A DNA stretch of 64,000 nt from Gnetum montanum (Eukaryota; Streptophyta; Gnetopsida; Gnetales; Gnetaceae), in the NCBI GenBank assembly GCA_015680685.1, contig MNCI01016268.1, forward strand, positions 182,106 through 246,105, written 5' to 3'. Below are positions 12,033 to 23,911 of this stretch, one piece after another. A program made the position numbers and the translations under genes. The number at the start of each line of letters is the position of its first letter. Positions within the stretch are counted from its first letter, which is position 1. Under the pieces are notes generated by a model. It was not told the origin of the DNA. It ran no database searches and was given only the letters and a program-made list of their open reading frames with translations.

Positions 12033-12826
12033 TGATGAGCTGCGATATCGCGTCCGCTCCCATGATATCACATACACGATATCACAGCCCACCGCAATGT
12101 CCATAAATAAGAGGTGGCTTTCCCTATTTTAGGAACTTAAATTTAGATCCTTAGCCAAACTATAGTAGTCTTACCATTCCAGAGTTAGAATAATTTCCAT
12201 GTGCCCGCAGTAGGAGTCTTAAAGTGAACGGATCTTTATTCGAGAAAATTGTACCTAAGCACATATTTGTGTACGGTAATAAAGACAAACTTTCTAATAA
12301 ACCTTGCAGCATGTGGACTAAGATAAATAGGAGTTAATTATTGTTAAATATTTAAATGCTTTCTTAGTTAATTAATCTCTCTCAACCCTTGACTCTCCTA
12401 GTTAAGTGCACTTAGTACAACCTCTTCGAGCACGTGTGTAACACTTGGTAATCCAGTAATGACTAGCATTTGGTAATCCCAATAGCGTTGCACTAGTTCA
12501 GGGTGTGTGTGGCAAGTGGGAACGAATACTGGTGCTAGGACAATTAGAACTTAATGAATAGTTAATGAAAGTTAGTCACTTAGTTCTCTTCACCTTTCCC
12601 TGTTAGCAAAAGACATTAAAAAGATAAAAGATATAAAAGTCATATACCTCATGCTTACTTAACCATACAACCGTGACAATATAGGTAAGCTTGGGAAGAC
12701 AACGATTGATTAACCTTAGGTGTTCCATTAAGGCGAGTAAGCACTTAGTCCTTGGAGTTTGACCGGATCGCGCGTGAGATGCTTGTATTCGTATGGTTGA
12801 GTGTATGGGTACCTTGCCACTCATCA
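12033..12826 (+). repeat. 5' LTR of R1
   Basis: TGATGAG...CTCATCA, 794 bp. U3 has GATATC palindromes (12043-12092), a TATA-like CATAAATA at 12102-12109, and AATAAAG at 12278-12284. It is about 30 bp shorter than its partner because the partner carries extra GATATC units. Confidence 0.95.
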
Positions 12827-12827
12827 T

Positions 12828-12845
12828 TGGCATCGTTGCCAAGGA
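12828..12845 (+). promoter_or_regulatory. Primer-binding site of R1
   Basis: TGGCATCGTTGCCAAGGA, two bases after the LTR end is counted from CTCATCA plus T. It differs at three positions from the canonical C site. Confidence 0.85.
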
Positions 12846-12972
12846 CTTAGTTGTTTGTGCACTACGTAGAACATAGGAGATCATCCATATCGTTGGGAAG
12901 CTAGAACGAACCCTTAGGATTGATCAAAAGAAAAATAAGACAACGGTTAATCTCACACCAAACAAGACAAAA

Positions 12973-15320
12973 ATGTCTTTTTCTTCACACAAAAGCACTT
13001 TACTGCCTAGGACCAACACAAGAGATAGTCGATGGCACAACACACGTAACCAAGATCCACCAGTTCCTCAATAGCTCCATGTGGTATATATTCATCACAC
13101 TGACTATGTACCTAACTTCACCTTTATTCTCCATCAAGATGAACAATTGCATTGGAGAGACTTGGAGGATAACATAGTGTTGCCTCTAGATCGAGCAATC
13201 CCCAACATGCTTCTTTGTGCTCTCGTGTGAGTAGGCATGTCACAGTTTTATGCAAAATACGTTGCATGCAATTATGACACAAGGGATTACCATCCCACAA
13301 AAGTGCAACATCAAAGGGACTTGTGATAGGAGAGACACTATACATCGTTGAAGGGAAAAGAACCCCATAATGCTCCACCCGTCTTAAGCGAAATTAAGGG
13401 TGATGAACCTATTTCAATAGGCTCTCCACAAAACAATGTTCCCCCTTCTAATGATGGTAAAGCGGTGGTGTATCAGAACCTCCACTCCATAATTCACAAT
13501 CTTGGTTCTGATCCCCACAAACACCAAGTGTTCAATGAGAGAACACAAACACATGATAAGGATGGGCACTCTAATCGTAATCACAATCAGGGCTAGGACC
13601 ACCAAAGAGAAGGTAGGAAACATCATCATGATGATGGTTCTCCTTCTCCTTCACCTTCATCATCACATTCACCCTCTCTTTTAGTATTAGGATGCAGTCA
13701 TAAGGAGCCTAACTGTGAGGATAAAGGTAAACAGAGTGAGAAACCTCCACGAGAGAGTCGAGAATGAGGATGAGGGCACTCTAGAGAATCATGGCATGGA
13801 AGAAGGGAGATTAGGGAACTGCGTAGACATCATAGAAACTATGAATGAAATGACCACGAAGAACCTCTACTTGCAACCTGAATCATGTTAGATATTACAA
13901 AGGCCATAAGAATTCCCACAAGGCACCAAAAGGATAGCAGGATCAAGAGGTTAGATATGAATAATATCCCATGATTTGAGGGGGGATACAATGTTGTTCC
14001 TCAAAACCACTTACAAGCATTTCACAATGCATATGCCTTGCAAAACATTGAGAACAAATGAAAAAAACTAAAGTTGTTCCCAAGGACACTAGTAAAAGAA
14101 GCGAAGCTAGTATCGGTCCTTAGAACTAGAATCCATTCGAAGGTGGAGTATGATGCTAGAACTGTTTAATGATAAGTATCAAATGTACTCTCGGGTGTCC
14201 AACCTGCAAAAGAAAATCCAAGGATGAAAGCAAGGAAATCACAAACCCTTGAATGCTACGATGGGCCATTATTATGCAAAGTTACATCATTGCCCGAGCC
14301 ATGGTTACTTGCAACAAGATCAACTGTGCCATCTCGTAGATGGACTTACGCATGAAACCAGGAGAACCCTTGGAACGTATGCCCAAGAGAGATTATCAGA
14401 GCTTAGGTCCCATTAGGTTCATAGGTTGCTGGAGCAAGTAGCCAAGGAAGAAGGAGAGCTACGTAAGAGAGAAAGTGCAGAAGAGTACAACTACAATCCT
14501 TCCCTCTGAAAAAGGGGAGTGAGATTTCGTGAGGAGGAGGAAGAGTCACCACTTGAAGAGATGATGCATAGGAAAACCTTGCCACTGCAAAAACTAATCA
14601 CAGAAGTATCAACAAAGGTAGACCAAATGTGGGACTCCCTAGATAGTAGATTTGAAACTATTCTCAAAATTATACAAGAGTCTATTGAGTGAGGTAGTGA
14701 CTATGACAAAAAGAAAAAGAGGGACATGGACAATGCATGTAACAAAGGTAAAAGTAAAATGGCCATCACCAAAGAGGTTGTGGATTTTGATACGAGAAAT
14801 GACAGTCAATGTGAGATATGTCAATATGACCATCCTAAGGGATGTTGCCCAATAATCTCACATCTGCAAGAGTCTGGAGTGTATGCACTTAACCCACAAC
14901 TTAACAAACGGTAAGCACCCCGATGGTTACCTTATCCCCAAGGTAACCCAAGGTAGTTCCACCAACCTTTAACGTATTATCTAGGTGGAACTCTACCACC
15001 ACCTATTGAGCAACAACAGTAGTGGTAATACCCACAGTCATTGGGAGATTCCACCACCACGGCAACAATATCCTTACCAGCAACTAAATCCATATCGCTA
15101 TTACGTGCAACAGCCAATCTCTCCACGAGACTCTATTGGTCACTTGACACCACAACGTCACTACCAAGCTTAGGAGTATTATAGGACTCCTTCTCCTAGG
15201 AGAGACAACCCACAAACATACCATCCTCCAAACCCATCCTCAACTCTCACACTGATAGCTCCATTACCACCCACTCTAGCAATGCAAGGGAAACTCCCCA
15301 CTCAACGATAGCAACACAAT
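12973..15320 (+). pseudogene. Gag of R1
   Basis: ATG at 12973 opens a frame that reads through internal stops to 13596: an N-terminal domain with HTDYVPNFTFILHQDEQLHWRDL that recurs in R2, D and E. The conserved Gag core follows at about 13880-14470 (FHNAYALQNIENK, ELFNDKYQMYSRVSNL and GHGY-like blocks), partly in another frame. A zinc knuckle at 14810-14848 (C-E-I-C-Q-Y-D-H-P-K-G-C-C) has all ligands. A Pro/Gln/Tyr-rich tail runs to about 15320. Gag builds the particle. Stops and frameshifts make this copy non-functional. Confidence 0.85.
14810..14848 (+). other. Variant zinc knuckle in R1 Gag
   Basis: Encodes CEICQYDHPKGCC. Spacing is C-x2-C-x3-H-x3/4-C, one residue shorter between Cys2 and His than the classical retroviral C-x2-C-x4-H-x4-C knuckle. 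Confidence 0.75.
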
Positions 15321-15323
15321 GCT

Positions 15324-16042
15324 ATGAGAGCTATAAACCTTCAACCCGCTGTCGGTTCTAACAACCACACAAAGAGAAGATCTTTCTTCAAAACCAACAA
15401 TCCAACCAAGCCATCACAACCACAAGCAATTAAGCCTCTGAATGCTTCGCCATCAAATAAGGCTTTAGAGCTCCCTTCAAACCAAAAACATAGTTCAACG
15501 TACACAATTATGTTAACACATGCCGTCAATGACTGGATTAAGGAGGGCCACCTTCCCAGGATATTCTCTGATCTAGAAGTCCTTTAATCTATCTCCAAGT
15601 CACTGGGAATGAACCATGTAAAGCTCTTCTGGACTCAAGATCCAGAGTCAACTTAATATCACAAGAGATGTATAAAGCCTAGAACCTGCCTCCAATAAAG
15701 AAGAGCAATATTCACTTAAAGCTGGCTGACCAGTCCATCATTGTTCCCTTGGGACTAGTAGAGGACATTGTTACCACTATGTGTGGGTGGTCATACCCAG
15801 CTAATTTCCTAGTAATACAAGTAAACAATGACAAAGGGGACTTCCCAATAATAATGGGAAGGGCATGGCTATGTACCATAAACACACGCCTAGGAATCCA
15901 CGATCTTTCCCTAGAAATATCTAAGGAAAACACTTTTGGAAAGATCAAGAAGAAGAAAGTTCCATGCATCACATACAGTGATACAGGGTGTGATTGTGTA
16001 CAGGAATGTTCAACATCACCTGCGTGCAATGGGTGTGCCTAA
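15324..16042 (+). pseudogene. Aspartic protease of R1, catalytic Gly changed and frame broken
   Basis: The segment 15324-15587 leads into the protease (MLTHAVNDWIKEGHLPR). After a frameshift comes the active-site block LLDSRSRVNLIS near 15630, where family members R2 and B have LLDSGSRVNLIS: DSG has become DSR. The frame 15749-16042 carries GLVEDIVTTMCGWSYPANFLVI and the GRAWL block, ending in a Cys-rich tail. The family cleaves Gag/Gag-Pol. This copy is inactive. Confidence 0.8.
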
Positions 16043-16059
16043 GAAATTAACATACAAAA

Positions 16060-16358
16060 GTGCCTATATGTAGCAACCACACAACAAGAAGACACCCAGT
16101 GGTTCATAGCTGCTCACCAACATGCATGGAACTAACTAGAGGAACAACTTGCACCCACGTCGAAAGCATAGATGCACTGGAGCAAGAGTGTCACCAACTT
16201 CCAACCCTTAACCGGAAAACATCAATAGGGGGAAGCTGGAAATTCCTAAAAACTTCAAACAAACACTCCGATAAAAAATTACTAGTCAATGTGCAACAGA
16301 CTAAACCTTACCATGAATCTAAAACGGTCAATTCACATAACACATTGGAGAAAGGGTG
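16060..16358 (+). pseudogene. Post-protease linker fused to the last codons of pol, R1
   Basis: The frame 16060-16359 is a linker similar to R2 and B (RKTSIGGSWKFL), then LLVNVQQTKPYHES, which matches the extreme C-terminus of integrase in H (LLLVNIQQVKPLLE). So the deletion that removed reverse transcriptase, RNase H and integrase joins near 16250-16280. A further purine block follows at 16397. Confidence 0.75.
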
Positions 16359-18063
16359 ACCTCGCTCATTATTTTCGATCTCCTCCTTTCAACTCAATCA
16401 TGGGGGAGATGGCCACCTATGCTGATCAATCAAAGCCCTTGGTTCCTTTTTAAGTTTTTGTTTTACACATTTTTGTTTTACAAATTTCTTTCACTTTTCT
16501 TGGTTTTGTTTTGCAACATCGTTCACACTTTTTCATTTATTTGTGTGTTTATTTGTTTTATTTTGTTAGATTCGTCACCTAATATGTGCTCCTAATAGTG
16601 GTATGAACTGTATTCTATTGATTGCCAATGTTTGGTTTTTACCTTTGAGTTATAATGTTGATACTAAGGTATGGTTCTTTTGATATAATAGGCAATGAGT
16701 TCACGTCATCCATGCATCCATGAATTTCTATGGTCTCTCTTGGCTTGGAATTGTATAGTCCCTTTCTTTCAATAATAAGAACTATCAACGAATTGGTGAC
16801 TATGCATTTCTCAAACTAAAGAAAGACTCAAGGATTGAAAAGGGTGTAACTTCAAGGGGATTTGATGCATTTGTGCTGGCCATTCTCTTGGGTGCTTGGA
16901 TGTTTTCTTCTTAAGTCTTCCTTACCATTGTAACGTTGCTCCATTATCGAGAAGCTGAGCTAATAAAAATAATAAGTCTTTGCATGGTGTGGTTCTCACA
17001 TTAAAAAAAAGGGAGAATTCAAAGCACATCCCTTAGATGAAATAATCATCTGGCCTACAAGCACTAGTTACGGAACTAAACAAACATATTCCATCTAACT
17101 AAAGCCCTTTCTCGCTGCCTACTTTCTCCTTTTTCATTTCATCAAAATGGTGGTGACTCTTTGGTGGATGCATTCTTGCTACTTCAAGTGGATGGATTAG
17201 CCAAATGTATTAATGCGAAGTCACTGGATGTGGATTGTTTGAGGCTAGATTTGGAATGAGATCTACTAAGTCACATTAACCATTAATACACAAGGGGTTG
17301 TTCACCACCTTATCCTTGAGACTCCATTCCATTCTCTTCTTTCCATCATTCTTTCTCCATTTTTCCACCTCATTGCCAGTTGTATCAATAGTCCATATTT
17401 TGGGTGATGCATTGTTTTCTTTTTGGTAAATTCTTGTGGTTAAGACTTTAACTCTTACTTCCAAATGACATTTCCAAAGCCTATGGACTCCTTGAATGGG
17501 GGATTGTCAAGGCATTAAGGGTATGAGCCTACTTTGGGGAGGACCCACTAACATTCCTATTTGGTGCATCAGTTAACTTCTTTCCCATAAACATTACTGC
17601 AATCACCATTTATTTTGTTCATTTCCACCTATGACATCCATTTTACTAGCATTACCATTGTTTCTTTTTCTCCATCTTTCTTATTCCTTATCTTTTTCCA
17701 TTCTCTCTCTACCAAAGGTTCGCTCTTAGTCATGGGGGTCCTGGTCCAATTTTTTCGATTTTCTCTTAACCCCTACACCTTGGGTAGTCACCAGTGTTAT
17801 ATCTCCAAAATCCGCATCAACCATATCATAACTCAGTCAATGGACCATTCATTGAGGTAAGGTATCAACTGCATTGCGATTCATTTACCCTTGCTAATTT
17901 AAAATTGTGTTGTGTCTGTAGATGGCAATCATACATCAATGGATTGGATCTGGAGAGAACACTTGAAATGGACTGGTGTTGGGGCAATTACGCAAGGAAC
18001 AAGATCGATGGCATGGTTACAGATGGACAATGGAAGGTGCCATCTTGGCATCGGCAGCAACAC

Positions 18064-18103
<40 letters not shown>

Positions 18104-18293
18104 GCTAGCTATCAAATAAGGCTGGATGTCAAATGTACATAGTGTTTACTCTTATGGTCATGAACACTATTGTTGTCATGTGTTGTAATGATGATCCATT
18201 CACATGTCACCCCATTCACCATTAGTGTCATTTAAGTCAATAATCCCATACCTTCCCAATATTTTGTAAGCAACTTGAGGACGAGTTTTCATT
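16359..18293 (+). other. 3' non-coding region of R1
   Basis: It contains a purine block at 16397-16412, a T-rich stretch, a second GTCATGGGGG at 17729-17738, a GTAG-ATGGC junction near 17920 resembling a splice acceptor, and a CT microsatellite at about 18066-18101. No credible gene. Blocks are shared in order with R2 (23883-25836) and B (52815-54783). Confidence 0.65.
18066..18101 (+). repeat. (CT)n microsatellite in R1
   Basis: An almost pure CT run. R2 (about 25611-25642) and B (about 54563-54592) have shorter CT-rich runs at the same place, so it grew within the element. Confidence 0.85.
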
Positions 18294-18307
18294 CAGTCAT
18301 GGGGGTA
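18294..18307 (+). promoter_or_regulatory. 3' polypurine-tract-like block of R1
   Basis: CAGTCATGGGGGTA immediately before the 3' LTR. The preceding ACTTGAGGACGAGTTTTCATT is also conserved among elements. Confidence 0.8.
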
Positions 18308-19133
18308 TGATGAGCAGCGATATCGCATATGTGATATCGCATCCGCGATATCGAGTCCGCCCCCACGATATCGCATACACGATATCGTGGCCCACCACAA
18401 TGTCTATAAATAAGAGGTGGCTTTCCCTATTTTATACACTTAGATTTAGACCCTTAGCCAAACTATAGCAGTTTTACCATTCCAAAGTTAGAATAATTTC
18501 CATGTGCCCACAGTAGGAGTCTTAAAGTGAACGAATCTTTATTCGAGCAAATTGTACCTGAGCACACATCTGTGTACAGCAATAAAGACAAACTTTCTGA
18601 TAAACCTTGCAGCATGTGGACTAAGCTAAATAGGAGTTAATTATTGTTGAATATTTATATTCTTTCTTAGTTAATTAATCTCTCTCAACCCTTGACTCTC
18701 CTAGTTAAGTGCACTCAGTACAACTGCTTCAAACACATGTGTAACACTTGGTAACCCAATAACGAGTAGCGTTTGGTAATCCCAGTAGCATTGCACTGGT
18801 TCAAGGTGTGTGCAGCAAGTGGGAATAGATACTGGTGCTAGGACAATTAGAACTTAGTTAATGAATAGTTAATGAAAGTTGGTTACTTAGTTCTCTTCAC
18901 CTTTCCCTGTTAGCATAAGACATTAAAAAGATAAAAGATATAAAAGTCATATACCTCAAGCTTACTTAACCATACAACCGTGACAATACAAGTAAGCTTG
19001 GGAAGACAACAATTGATTAACCTTAAGTGTTCCATTAAGGTGCGTAAGCACTTAGTCCTTGGAGTTCGACCGGATCGTGCATGAGATGCTCATATTCGTA
19101 TGGTTGAGTGTAAGGGTACCTCGCCACTCATCT
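18308..19133 (+). repeat. 3' LTR of R1
   Basis: 826 bp, TGATGAG...CTCATCT (last base A to T). U3 carries more GATATC palindromes than the 5' LTR (18316-18386). TATAAATA lies at 18405-18412. Confidence 0.95.
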
Positions 19134-19138
19134 GGTAG
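19134..19138. repeat. TSD of R1, right copy (GGTAG)
   Basis: Exact copy of 12028-12032. Confidence 0.92.
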
Positions 19139-19425
19139 GAATTGAACCTTGAACCTATTTTGTTAGAGCAAGGCTCCAATGATCATAATGATAAAATAAC
19201 ATTAAGTACCATGTTTGTAGGTTGGCAATCTCATAGGTGGAAAGGTATATTAATACAATAAAAAATTTTGAAAGCCTAAAAATTAAATTAAAAAGGTTTA
19301 AGTGTCCGAGAAAAGGATTAATTTTAGTAGAAGCATCTAAACACATAATAGAAGATTAATCAAGATTCTCATTTACATCTCTTAAGCTATGATGGTGAAG
19401 GATTACCATTTGAGAAAAATACAAA
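19139..19425. other. Unassigned spacer between R1 and R2
   Basis: Host DNA of 287 bp. Its left end (19139-19190) contains a minus-strand GGTTCAATTCC, close to a Pol III B box, but I cannot fold a tRNA. No gene seen. Confidence 0.4.
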
Positions 19426-19430
19426 GAGGG
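19426..19430. repeat. Probable TSD of R2, left copy (GAGGG)
   Basis: GAGGG before the LTR against AAGGG at 26840-26844: one mismatch. Confidence 0.65.
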
Positions 19431-20447
19431 TGATGGGATGCGATATTGCATGGGCCACAATATCACCTACGCGATATCGCGGTGCACTGTCATATCTATA
19501 AATAAGAGGCGGATCTTCCTTGTTTCCTAATCCTAGGCTAGAAGTAGGGAGACTCTGGCAGATTGATCACTCCAGAGATAGAATATTTTCCATGTGCCCG
19601 CAGTAGGAGTCCCAAACTGAACGGATCTTTATTCAAGCAAACATTGTACCTGAACACAAGTTTGTGTATGGAAATAAAGATGAGCTTTTTGGATAAACCT
19701 TGCAGTGCATGGAATAGGATTTTATTTATTGTTATTTACTATTTTCCTTCTCGACCCTTATCTCCTAGTAATGTGGAATGAGTACAACTTGATTACGAGC
19801 ATCTAAGGATGTGTACGAATAATCAAGGAACAGATGCTCATTGCAATGCAGAATGAGTACAACTTAATTACAAGCATCTCAGTGTGACTACTTGGTAACC
19901 CAGTGGCATATCTAGGATCTATGCTTGGTAATCCCAGTGGTAGTCGTGCACCAAGATGTGTACAGATAATCAAGGAATTGGCTACTCATTGCACTTAGGC
20001 TAGATTAGATTCTCTTAACCCTTTTCTCCTAGTTAAGTGCCTCAATACGACCACTTCGAGCACGTGCGTTATGCGTGGTGATCCGAGCAACGATTAGCAT
20101 TTGGTAGCCATGGTTGCATCAGTTTAGGGTATGTACGGTAAGTGGGAATGAATGCTGACGCTAGATAATTTAGACTTAGTTCATTAGTTAGAGTTAGTAA
20201 TTAGTTTCTCAACCCTTCACCTCAGTAGCATAGGAGACATAAAACATAAAAGACTATAAAAATCATATACCTCAGATTTACTTAACCATACACCGTGACA
20301 ACTACAAGTAAGTCTGGGAAGACAATGAATAATTAACCCTAAGTGTTCCATGGGGTGTGTAGGCACTTAGTCTGCAGAGTTCGACCAGATCACGCATGCT
20401 ATGCTCGTTTCGTATGGTTGAGTGTAGGGGTACCTCGCCACTCATCA
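19431..20447 (+). repeat. 5' LTR of R2
   Basis: 1017 bp, TGATGGG...CTCATCA. TATAAATA at 19497-19504, AATAAAGA near 19673. U5 contains a duplicated block around the words 'gaatgagtacaactt/gattacgagcatct' (about 19772-19880). Confidence 0.95.
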
Positions 20448-20448
20448 T

Positions 20449-20467
20449 TGGCACCATTGCCGAGGAC
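20449..20467 (+). promoter_or_regulatory. Primer-binding site of R2
   Basis: TGGCACCATTGCCGAGGAC, close to the canonical tRNA-Asp-type site of C. Confidence 0.88.
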
Positions 20468-20589
20468 AAAGTGTTTGTATGCCGAATAGAACATAAAGGA
20501 TATCACTCACATTGTTGGGAGTCTAAACGGACCTTTGGGTTAATTAATTAACAAGAATTTTATAATGGTAAAATAGCACACCTATAAAA

Positions 20590-22840
20590 ATATCTTCTTC
20601 TCACAAAAGTAATTCACCACCTAGGACTAATACTAGAGATAGTCGACAACATAAAACACAACCAAATCAGCCAAGTCCTAAACAATACAAGATAGTCTAT
20701 ACTCATCCTAATGAGTATATTCCAGACTTTACCTTTATCCTTCATCAAGATGAACAGCTGCGATGGAGAGATCTACAAGGTAACATCGTGTTACCCCTAG
20801 ATCGATCCGTCCCTAACATGCTCTTCCGTGCTTTGGCACAGATTAGCATGACAAAATTATTTGTTGAATACGTTGCGGAAGACTTTGATATAAGGGATTA
20901 TTATCCCACCAACGCACAATGTATGAGGGACTTAAGGAAGGAGAGCTAATATACACTGTTGAAGGGCAAAGAGGTCCCGCACGTCCTTAGCGAAATAGGA
21001 GATGAGAAACCCCTTATAACGGGTTCTCTAACAAATGATGTTCCCCCTCTGAATGATGATGAGGAGGTAAGGCATCAGAACCTATGATCAATGATACATA
21101 ACACTGGTTCTGATCCCCATGAACGCCAACTATTCACTGAAGGAACAAAAACTCATACTAAGGACGGGCACTTAGATCGTCATAACAATCGGGGCCGAAA
21201 CAGCCGAAGAGAAGGTAAGAAACATCACCATGGTGATGGTTCTCATTCTTCTTCTCCTTCATCTCACCAGTCACCCTCTCCTTCCACATCTAGGCACAGC
21301 CACCACAAACATAACGGTGAGGATAGAGGTAGAAAAAATGAGAGACCTCGATGGGAAAGTTGAGAGAGAGGACAAGGGCAAGGATGTAGGGAGAGTAGGG
21401 AACAACGCAGACATCACAGGCATCATGAAAGAGATGATCATGATGAGCCCCTACTCACAACCCAAAGTATGCTTGACATAACAGAGGCTGTTAGGATTCT
21501 AACAAGGCACCAAAAGGACAGCCAGATCAAATGCTTAGACATGAACAATATCTTATGCTTTGAGAGGGGATATAACACTGATCTGTAACATCATTTACAG
21601 GCATTCCACGATGCTTGTGCCTTGAAAATTATAGAAAATGAGTGGAAAAAGCTTAAGTTGTTTCCAAGGACACTCACTAAAGAAGCAGAGAGTTGGTACC
21701 GGTCCTTAGAATTGGAAACCCTCAGGAGGTGAAGTATGATGCTAGAACTCTTCAACGATAAATATCAGACATACTCCAGAGTGTCCAATTTGCGTAAGCA
21801 GATCCAAGGCTGGAAATAAGGTACTTATGAACCCTTGGATGCTGCCATGGCCCACTACTACACATTGTTACATCGTTGCCTAGGCCATGGGTACGCTCAG
21901 CGGGATCAACTTCGCCACATCGTGGATGGGCTAAGGCATGAAACGAGAAGAACCCTTGGGACTTATGCCCAAGGGAGACTATCACAACTTAGAGCCCATG
22001 AAGTACATTGCTTGTTGGAACAAGTAGCAAATGAAGAAGGTGAGCTACATAAGAGGGAAAGTGTAGAAGAATACAACCACGATTCCTCCCTTCGAAAGAA
22101 GGGAGTAAAATTCTGTGATGAGGAGGATGAGTCACCACTCGAAGAGTTGGTGAACTAGAAAACCTTGCCGATCCAAAAGTGAACAACCAAGGTATCGACT
22201 AAGATGGACAATTGTGGGATTCCTTAGACTCCAGACTTGAAAGTGTTTTGAAAATTGTAGAAGAGTCTAAGGATGAATGAAGTAGTAACAAAGGTAAAAC
22301 AAAGCGGAGAGATTCAGGCCCTACACATAACAAGGGTAAAGGGAAAAATCTTATCTCCGATGAAGTTGTGGATTCAGACACAGACGATGACGGTGGATGT
22401 GAGATCTTTCAATATGACCATCCTAAGAGATGTTGTCCAATTATCTCACATCTACAGGAGTCTGGGGTGTATGCGCTTAATCTGAGACTCAACCAACGAC
22501 AAACACCCCATCCACAAGGTAATCCAAGGTAGTTCCACCAACCACTGACATATTATCCAAGTGGAACCCTCCACAACCCATCAGATAGCACCAGCAGTGG
22601 CAATACCCACATTCATGGGAGATGCCACCGCCAACACAACAGTACCCTTACTGCCAGCCTGACCCTTATGGTTATTATGTGTAGCAGCCAGTTTCTCTAG
22701 GTGACTCTATGGGTCACACAACTCCCCAACATCACTACCAAGTTTGAGAGCACTTTAGGAGGACTCCTTCTCCTCCGAGAGACATCCCACATTCATCCCA
22801 TCCTCTAACTCCATCTGCATCTCTTCCACCTATAGTTCTC
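20590..22840 (+). pseudogene. Gag of R2
   Basis: The start codon position reads ATA instead of ATG (20590), aligned with R1 ATG TCT TCT. The frame then carries EYIPDFTFILHQDEQLRWRDL and a His/Ser-rich segment (21091-21363), both in one frame with 21835-22158, the core (MDAAMAHYYTLLHRCLGHGY, QLRHIVDGLRHETRRTLGTYAQG). The zinc knuckle near 22398-22436 reads C-E-I-F-Q-Y-D-H-P-K-R-C-C, so the second Cys is Phe. A Pro/Gln/Tyr-rich tail follows. Several stops and at least one frameshift before 22859. Confidence 0.85.
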
Positions 22841-22858
22841 ATACAACTTGCTCCAACA

Positions 22859-23911
22859 ATGCAAGGGGAACTCCCTACTCAACCACAACAACGTAACACT
22901 GCGAGAGCTGTAAATATTCAACTTGGTACTGGTTCTAACAATTGTATAAAGAAAAGGCCTTTCTTCAGAACCAGAAGCCCAGACAAACTCTCGCAACAAC
23001 AAACGGTTGAGCCAATGTACATGCCTCCACCATCTAACACTTCGGAGCACCCTTCAATCCAAAAGAATTGTACACATACGGTTATGTTAACGCATACCAT
23101 AACCGACTAGATCAAGGTAGGCCACCTTCCCAGGAAACTATCTGACCCTAGGAGCCCCTTAATCTATCTACAAATTGCCGGGAACAAACCATATCAAGCT
23201 CTTCTTGACTCAGGTTCTAGAGTCAATTTAATATCACGAGAGATGTATCAAACCTGGAACCTACCCCAACTTAAGAAGAACAACATCCAACTAGAGTTGG
23301 CAGACCAATCCATCACCATTCCCTTGGGATTGGTGGAGGACATTATTATCACTGTGTGTGGTTGGTCCTACCCAGCTAACTTCCTAGTGATTGAAGTTAA
23401 CAACAACAATGAAGGGGACTTCCCAATTATAATGGGAAGGCCATGGCTAAGTACAGGAGATGCGTACCTAGGGATCCATGATCTTTCTTTGCAGATATCT
23501 AAGATCAACATATATGGAAAGATCGAGAAGAAGAAAGTTCCGTGCATCACATACAGTGACACAGAGGGTGATGACATGGAAGAGTGTTCAGCATTGCTTC
23601 CATGTGATCGGTGTGCCCAAGAAATACAAATTCAAAGGTGCCTATATGTAGCAACCACACCAATAGTAGACACCTTTTGGTTGACAACTACTAGGAAAAG
23701 CAAACTAATATGTAAGGAACGAACTGAAGAAACTCATGCTAACAACAAAGGCATAGACACATTAGAGTATGAGCGTCACCAACTTCCACCCCTTAATCTA
23801 AGAATATCAATCGGGAGAAGTAGGACATTTCTACGAAATTCAAAAAAATGCTCATTATTGCAGATCTCTCCCTTACAATTCAGTCATGGGGGAGATGGCC
23901 ACCTATGCTAA
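22859..23911 (+). pseudogene. Protease reading frame of R2, nearly intact
   Basis: One frame of about 350 codons runs from the end of Gag (QGELPTQPQQR) through protease to the SHGGDGHLC end, with a single internal stop, TAG at 23108-23110, where the other copies have Trp (DWIK). The catalytic block LLDSGSRVNLIS near 23206-23240 is intact, followed by GLVEDIIITVCGWSYPANFLVI and GRPWLST. Restoration is not attempted here. The family role is Gag processing. The frame ends directly in the purine block, so protease is the last domain encoded. Confidence 0.82.

Larger units (their letters stand above)
12033..19133 (+). mobile_element. Element R1: complete gag-protease LTR retrotransposon lacking most of pol
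   Basis: LTRs 12033-12826 and 18308-19133, tRNA-Asp-type primer site, gag, protease, a short pol tail, two internal purine blocks, a final purine tract and a perfect GGTAG duplication. Reverse transcriptase, RNase H and the integrase core are absent: protease (to 16042) is followed within about 250 bp by the C-terminal integrase words LLVNVQQTKPYHE. It is therefore a deletion derivative that would rely on another element for polymerase and integrase. Confidence 0.95.

Noticed and set aside
17794-18142. Overlapping frames ending in Ser-Leu repeats
   Set aside because: The SLSLSL tail is the CT microsatellite, and the rest is the conserved non-coding block shared with R2 and B.
18316-18386. 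Possible CRISPR-like or satellite array from regular GATATCGC units
   Set aside because: Units are irregular, lie within LTR U3 and lack spacers. This is a plant LTR promoter array.
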